From Bacteroidota bacterium (GTDB taxonomy: Bacteria > Bacteroidota > Bacteroidia > Chitinophagales > LD1): a stretch of 8,907 nt of DNA. Numbering within the stretch: position 1 is the first letter of the stretch; every line of letters starts with the position of its first letter. Position numbers and translations under genes: made by a program. The notes under the pieces were generated by a model. The model was given only the letters and a program-made list of their open reading frames with translations. It was not told the origin of the DNA and did not search any database. This document shows, in pieces, positions 6,681-8,907 of this stretch. The stretch covers positions 1-8,907 of the forward strand of contig JAFDYP010000343.1 in the NCBI GenBank assembly GCA_018267355.1, given 5' to 3'.

Positions 6681-8302
6681 TCGTATTAGGTATAAACGGA
6701 GGCTTCCGGCAGGGCTATCAGGATGTGAGCGCAGCGCTGATCAGAGATGGCGCAGTGGTAGCAGCTATAGAGGAGGAGCGGCTCAGCCGGGTGAAATATT
6801 CTGCCGGCCGGCTACCGCACCTGGCTGTGCTGGAGGTGCTGCGTATAGGTGGTATTGCTATACAGCAGGTAGATGTGCTTGCCTTTCATGGATCTACCTG
6901 GGAGGCAGAGATAGATGGGCGTATACAGCAGTATTTTGAAAATCATTTCGGCTACTGCCCGGTTATAAAGCGCTATCATCATCACGACTGCCATGCCGCT
7001 GCATCTTTCTTTAGCTCCGGCTATCCGGAGGCGATGATCATGACTATGGATAACTCTGGCGATGGTATCTCCCTGCAGATAGCCGTAGGCAAAGGGACAC
7101 AAATAGAGGTTGTGAAGCGCTTCCCTCGCCCAGATAGCCTTGGTCTGTTTTACTCGCTGCTCACGCAGTTTTGCGGCTTTGTGAAAGATGGAGATGAGTA
7201 CAAAATCATGGGCCTCGCGGCATACGGAGACAAGACACGTTATGATTTCTCCTGGCTGCTGAGCTTTGAGGGCGAGGCGCTCAGGCTGAATACAGCGTAT
7301 ATTAATACGGTGGGCCCCAAGGCTCCATCACTGCACCGTGATGAGATGATCTTCAATGCGCTTTTTGAGCAGAAGATGGGAATGAAGCGCCGCCTGCCTC
7401 ATGAAGAGATCACTCAAGTGTACAAAGACATAGCTGCGTCTGCCCAGCTGCATTTTGAGAATACGGCATTGCAGATAGCAAAATACTTTCTGGGCAAGAC
7501 CGGTCAGAAAAACCTCTGTACTGCCGGCGGGGCAGCGCTCAACTGCCTGGCCAACCAGCGACTAATGAATGAGCTGCCGATAGAAGGATTTTTCGTGCAG
7601 CCAGCATCCTCTGATGCCGGTATCTCACTGGGAGCCGCATGGCTGGCGTGCCTCAACTATAATATTGCGCCAAAGACCCCGGTAGATGCTTTCCTGGGCA
7701 ATGAGTACAGTGATGCAGAGATACAGCAGGTACTGGATATTTGCCAGGCTCACTATGAAATGGTAGATGACCCGGCCGCTATCGCCGCTGACCTGCTGGC
7801 CGGTGGCAAAGTGATAGCGTGGTACCAGGGCCGGATGGAATTTGGCCCGAGAGCATTAGGTAATAGGAGCATCCTGGCCAATCCGGCTACCCCGGACATA
7901 CAGTCGTTAGTCAACCGGAAAATAAAATTCAGAGAGGGCTTCAGGCCCTTTGGTGCCAGTGTACTGGAGGAGGATTGCTCCTCAAATTTTGAGGGCAGGC
8001 TACCGGTAGCACCGTATATGACCGTGACATATCAGACGCGGAAAGAAAAGCTGGATCAGCTAAAGGGCGTAACACATGCCGACGGCAGCTGCCGCATACA
8101 GACGGTAAATGAGAAACAGAATAAACTATACTATCAGCTGCTCCGGCTGCTGAAAGAAAAAACGGGCTCAGGTGTTTGTCTCAACACATCATTTAATCTC
8201 AAGTATGAGCCGATCGTCTGCACACCGCAGCAGGCGCTGGGTACGTTTTATGCCAGTGGCCTCGATGCGCTGATCATAGGCCACTATCTCATCAGAAAGT
8301 GA
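6677..8302 (+). CDS. O-carbamoyltransferase of the NodU/CmcH/TobZ family
   Basis: This 541-residue protein has both halves of the family. The N-terminal Kae1-like part begins MIVLGINGG and continues with AAIEEERLSRVK (29-40), the His motif HHHDCHAAASFF (101-112) and TMDNSGDG (123-130). GDEYKIMGLAAYG (172-184), TAGGAALNC (282-290) and SSDAGISLGAA (311-321) follow. The C-terminal part (about 370-541) carries WYQGRMEFGPRALGNRSI (382-399), FREGFRPFGASV (418-429) and LNTSFN (502-507). Characterised members use carbamoyl phosphate and ATP to make a carbamoyl-adenylate, then place the carbamoyl on a sugar hydroxyl (nodulation factors, tobramycin) or an antibiotic. The acceptor here is probably this locus's sugar or glycan; the hydroxyl modified cannot be read. 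The start overlaps the nitrilase stop by four bases, so translation is likely coupled. It is the last + strand gene and ends two bases from the stop of a convergent gene. Confidence 0.92.
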   Translation: MIVLGINGGFRQGYQDVSAALIRDGAVVAAIEEERLSRVKYSAGRLPHLAVLEVLRIGGIAIQQVDVLAFHGSTWEAEIDGRIQQYFENHFGYCPVIKRYHHHDCHAAASFFSSGYPEAMIMTMDNSGDGISLQIAVGKGTQIEVVKRFPRPDSLGLFYSLLTQFCGFVKDGDEYKIMGLAAYGDKTRYDFSWLLSFEGEALRLNTAYINTVGPKAPSLHRDEMIFNALFEQKMGMKRRLPHEEITQVYKDIAASAQLHFENTALQIAKYFLGKTGQKNLCTAGGAALNCLANQRLMNELPIEGFFVQPASSDAGISLGAAWLACLNYNIAPKTPVDAFLGNEYSDAEIQQVLDICQAHYEMVDDPAAIAADLLAGGKVIAWYQGRMEFGPRALGNRSILANPATPDIQSLVNRKIKFREGFRPFGASVLEEDCSSNFEGRLPVAPYMTVTYQTRKEKLDQLKGVTHADGSCRIQTVNEKQNKLYYQLLRLLKEKTGSGVCLNTSFNLKYEPIVCTPQQALGTFYASGLDALIIGHYLIRK

Positions 8303-8304
8303 CA

Positions 8305-8907
8305 CTACAAGGAAGCATCCGTAGCAGTGCGCCAGATGTGATATTTGATCTGCTCCAGGATGCCCGGTAGCTGATACAGGTCAGAGGCCTGGATATCGGC
8401 CCTGTACTTTGACAGATTTTCCATATAGGTAGCCAGCGGTTTTTTGAGCAGCGGCTCTTCGCCTTGCTCTATCGCACGTACAGTGGTCCCGTTGAAATGG
8501 ATAAATACCAGCGGATACTTTTCGTCAAGATAGATCTGGCCATCCCGTTCCGTCCGCCTGATCACTACCTTATTCCACTCCGCTACATTGCAGCCCTTGT
8601 GGCGCAATACGTGCGCCTGCTCATTCATCACAGGTATGAGGTCCAGGTATTTCTGATCGTCAAACATACCACGCAGCGGATTTTTCTCACAGCGATAAGC
8701 GCAGCAGGCAGCCCACCAGTCCAGGTGCGCTATAGCGTCTCGGCTCACAGCTACAAATCCCGCATTGTACAGTCCTACGCGAAAGTTTGCTTCCAGCCAG
8801 TTTTGATCCCGGTCAGGGTCACGCGGATAGTGGTGTGGTGTCAGCAAAAAATTGTATTCATCCAGCAGATCAAAAAGGAACGCATAATCGCCAAAGAAAT
8901 AAATATC
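8305..8907 (-). CDS. GT-A-like glycosyltransferase, C-terminal part (5' end beyond window)
   Basis: The frame is open on the - strand from base 8907 to TAG at 8307-8305, giving 200 visible residues; a TTG at 8847 is an internal Leu codon, not the start. The visible part begins DIYFFGD, which in GT-A enzymes follows a DxD metal site, so residue 1 may be its last Asp. Further on are LYNAGFVAVSR (46-56), DWWAACC (63-69), DDQKYLDLIP (83-92) and GCNVAEWN (105-112). I recognise this pattern from uncharacterised nucleotide-diphospho-sugar transferases in polysaccharide clusters, where NAGF and DQKYLD line the active site region. The donor and acceptor are unknown. It points toward the + strand operon and shares a two-base gap with the carbamoyltransferase, so it belongs to a separate transcript but plausibly to the same glycan locus. 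Confidence 0.7.
   Translation of the reverse strand, partial: DIYFFGDYAFLFDLLDEYNFLLTPHHYPRDPDRDQNWLEANFRVGLYNAGFVAVSRDAIAHLDWWAACCAYRCEKNPLRGMFDDQKYLDLIPVMNEQAHVLRHKGCNVAEWNKVVIRRTERDGQIYLDEKYPLVFIHFNGTTVRAIEQGEEPLLKKPLATYMENLSKYRADIQASDLYQLPGILEQIKYHIWRTATDASL

Noticed and set aside
8305..8324. Imperfect hairpin (CTAC/GTAG and GGA/TCC stems with a two-base bulge) at the convergent junction
   Set aside because: The stem is only seven pairs and is interrupted, no T tract follows on either strand, and it lies within the - strand coding region; not convincing as a terminator.
8845..8847. TTG as the start of the - strand glycosyltransferase
   Set aside because: The frame stays open to the window edge with conserved DIYFFGD upstream, so this is an internal Leu codon and the gene is cut by the window end.
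1..8907. tRNA, rRNA, CRISPR arrays, insertion sequences or attachment sites
   Set aside because: The window is almost wholly coding. I saw no cloverleaf, repeat-spacer array, transposase motif or terminal inverted repeats.

Overview
The window holds eight protein genes and almost no non-coding DNA. Seven run on the + strand as a tight, operon-like series, and the eighth meets them head-on from the - strand. The content is that of a nucleotide-sugar or surface-glycan (possibly glycosylated natural product) biosynthesis locus. Base composition is balanced. Isoleucine is often written ATA (15 of 23 Ile codons in the visible part of the first gene). None of the starts has a convincing Shine-Dalgarno sequence, which together with the gene content suggests a Bacteroidota-type bacterium. 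That placement is an inference of low to moderate confidence.

Layout, left to right. (1) Bases 1-634 are the C-terminal two-thirds of a GDP-mannose 3,5-epimerase-like sugar epimerase. (2) 636-1703 encodes a membrane-anchored SGNH/GDSL hydrolase. (3) 1703-3481 encodes a glutamine-hydrolysing asparagine synthetase-like amidotransferase. (4) An 81-base gap follows, the only sizeable one, with a weak promoter-like element. (5) 3563-4666 encodes a PLP-dependent DegT/DnrJ/EryC1/StrS sugar aminotransferase. (6) 4671-5861 encodes an N-acetyl sugar amidotransferase of the WbpG/PseA type (zinc Cys motif plus ATP-pyrophosphatase loop). (7) 5865-6680 encodes a nitrilase-superfamily carbon-nitrogen hydrolase. 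(8) 6677-8302 encodes a NodU/CmcH/TobZ-type O-carbamoyltransferase. (9) 8305-8907, on the - strand, is the C-terminal part of a GT-A-like glycosyltransferase that runs off the window.

Read together, the + strand genes could epimerise a sugar nucleotide, put an amino group on a keto sugar, turn a carboxylate into an amide (AsnB-like), turn an N-acyl group into an amidine (WbpG-like), and add a carbamoyl group. The SGNH protein would act on ester groups in the cell envelope. The result would be an unusually nitrogen-rich sugar or glycan. The most interesting point is that the WbpG-like ligase has no HisH/HisF-type ammonia supplier in the window. Instead a nitrilase-family protein with an intact Glu-Lys-Glu-Cys set follows it after three bases. 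This suggests a split nitrilase/ATP-pyrophosphatase amidotransferase, similar in logic to glutamine-dependent NAD synthetase. That is a hypothesis, not something the sequence proves.
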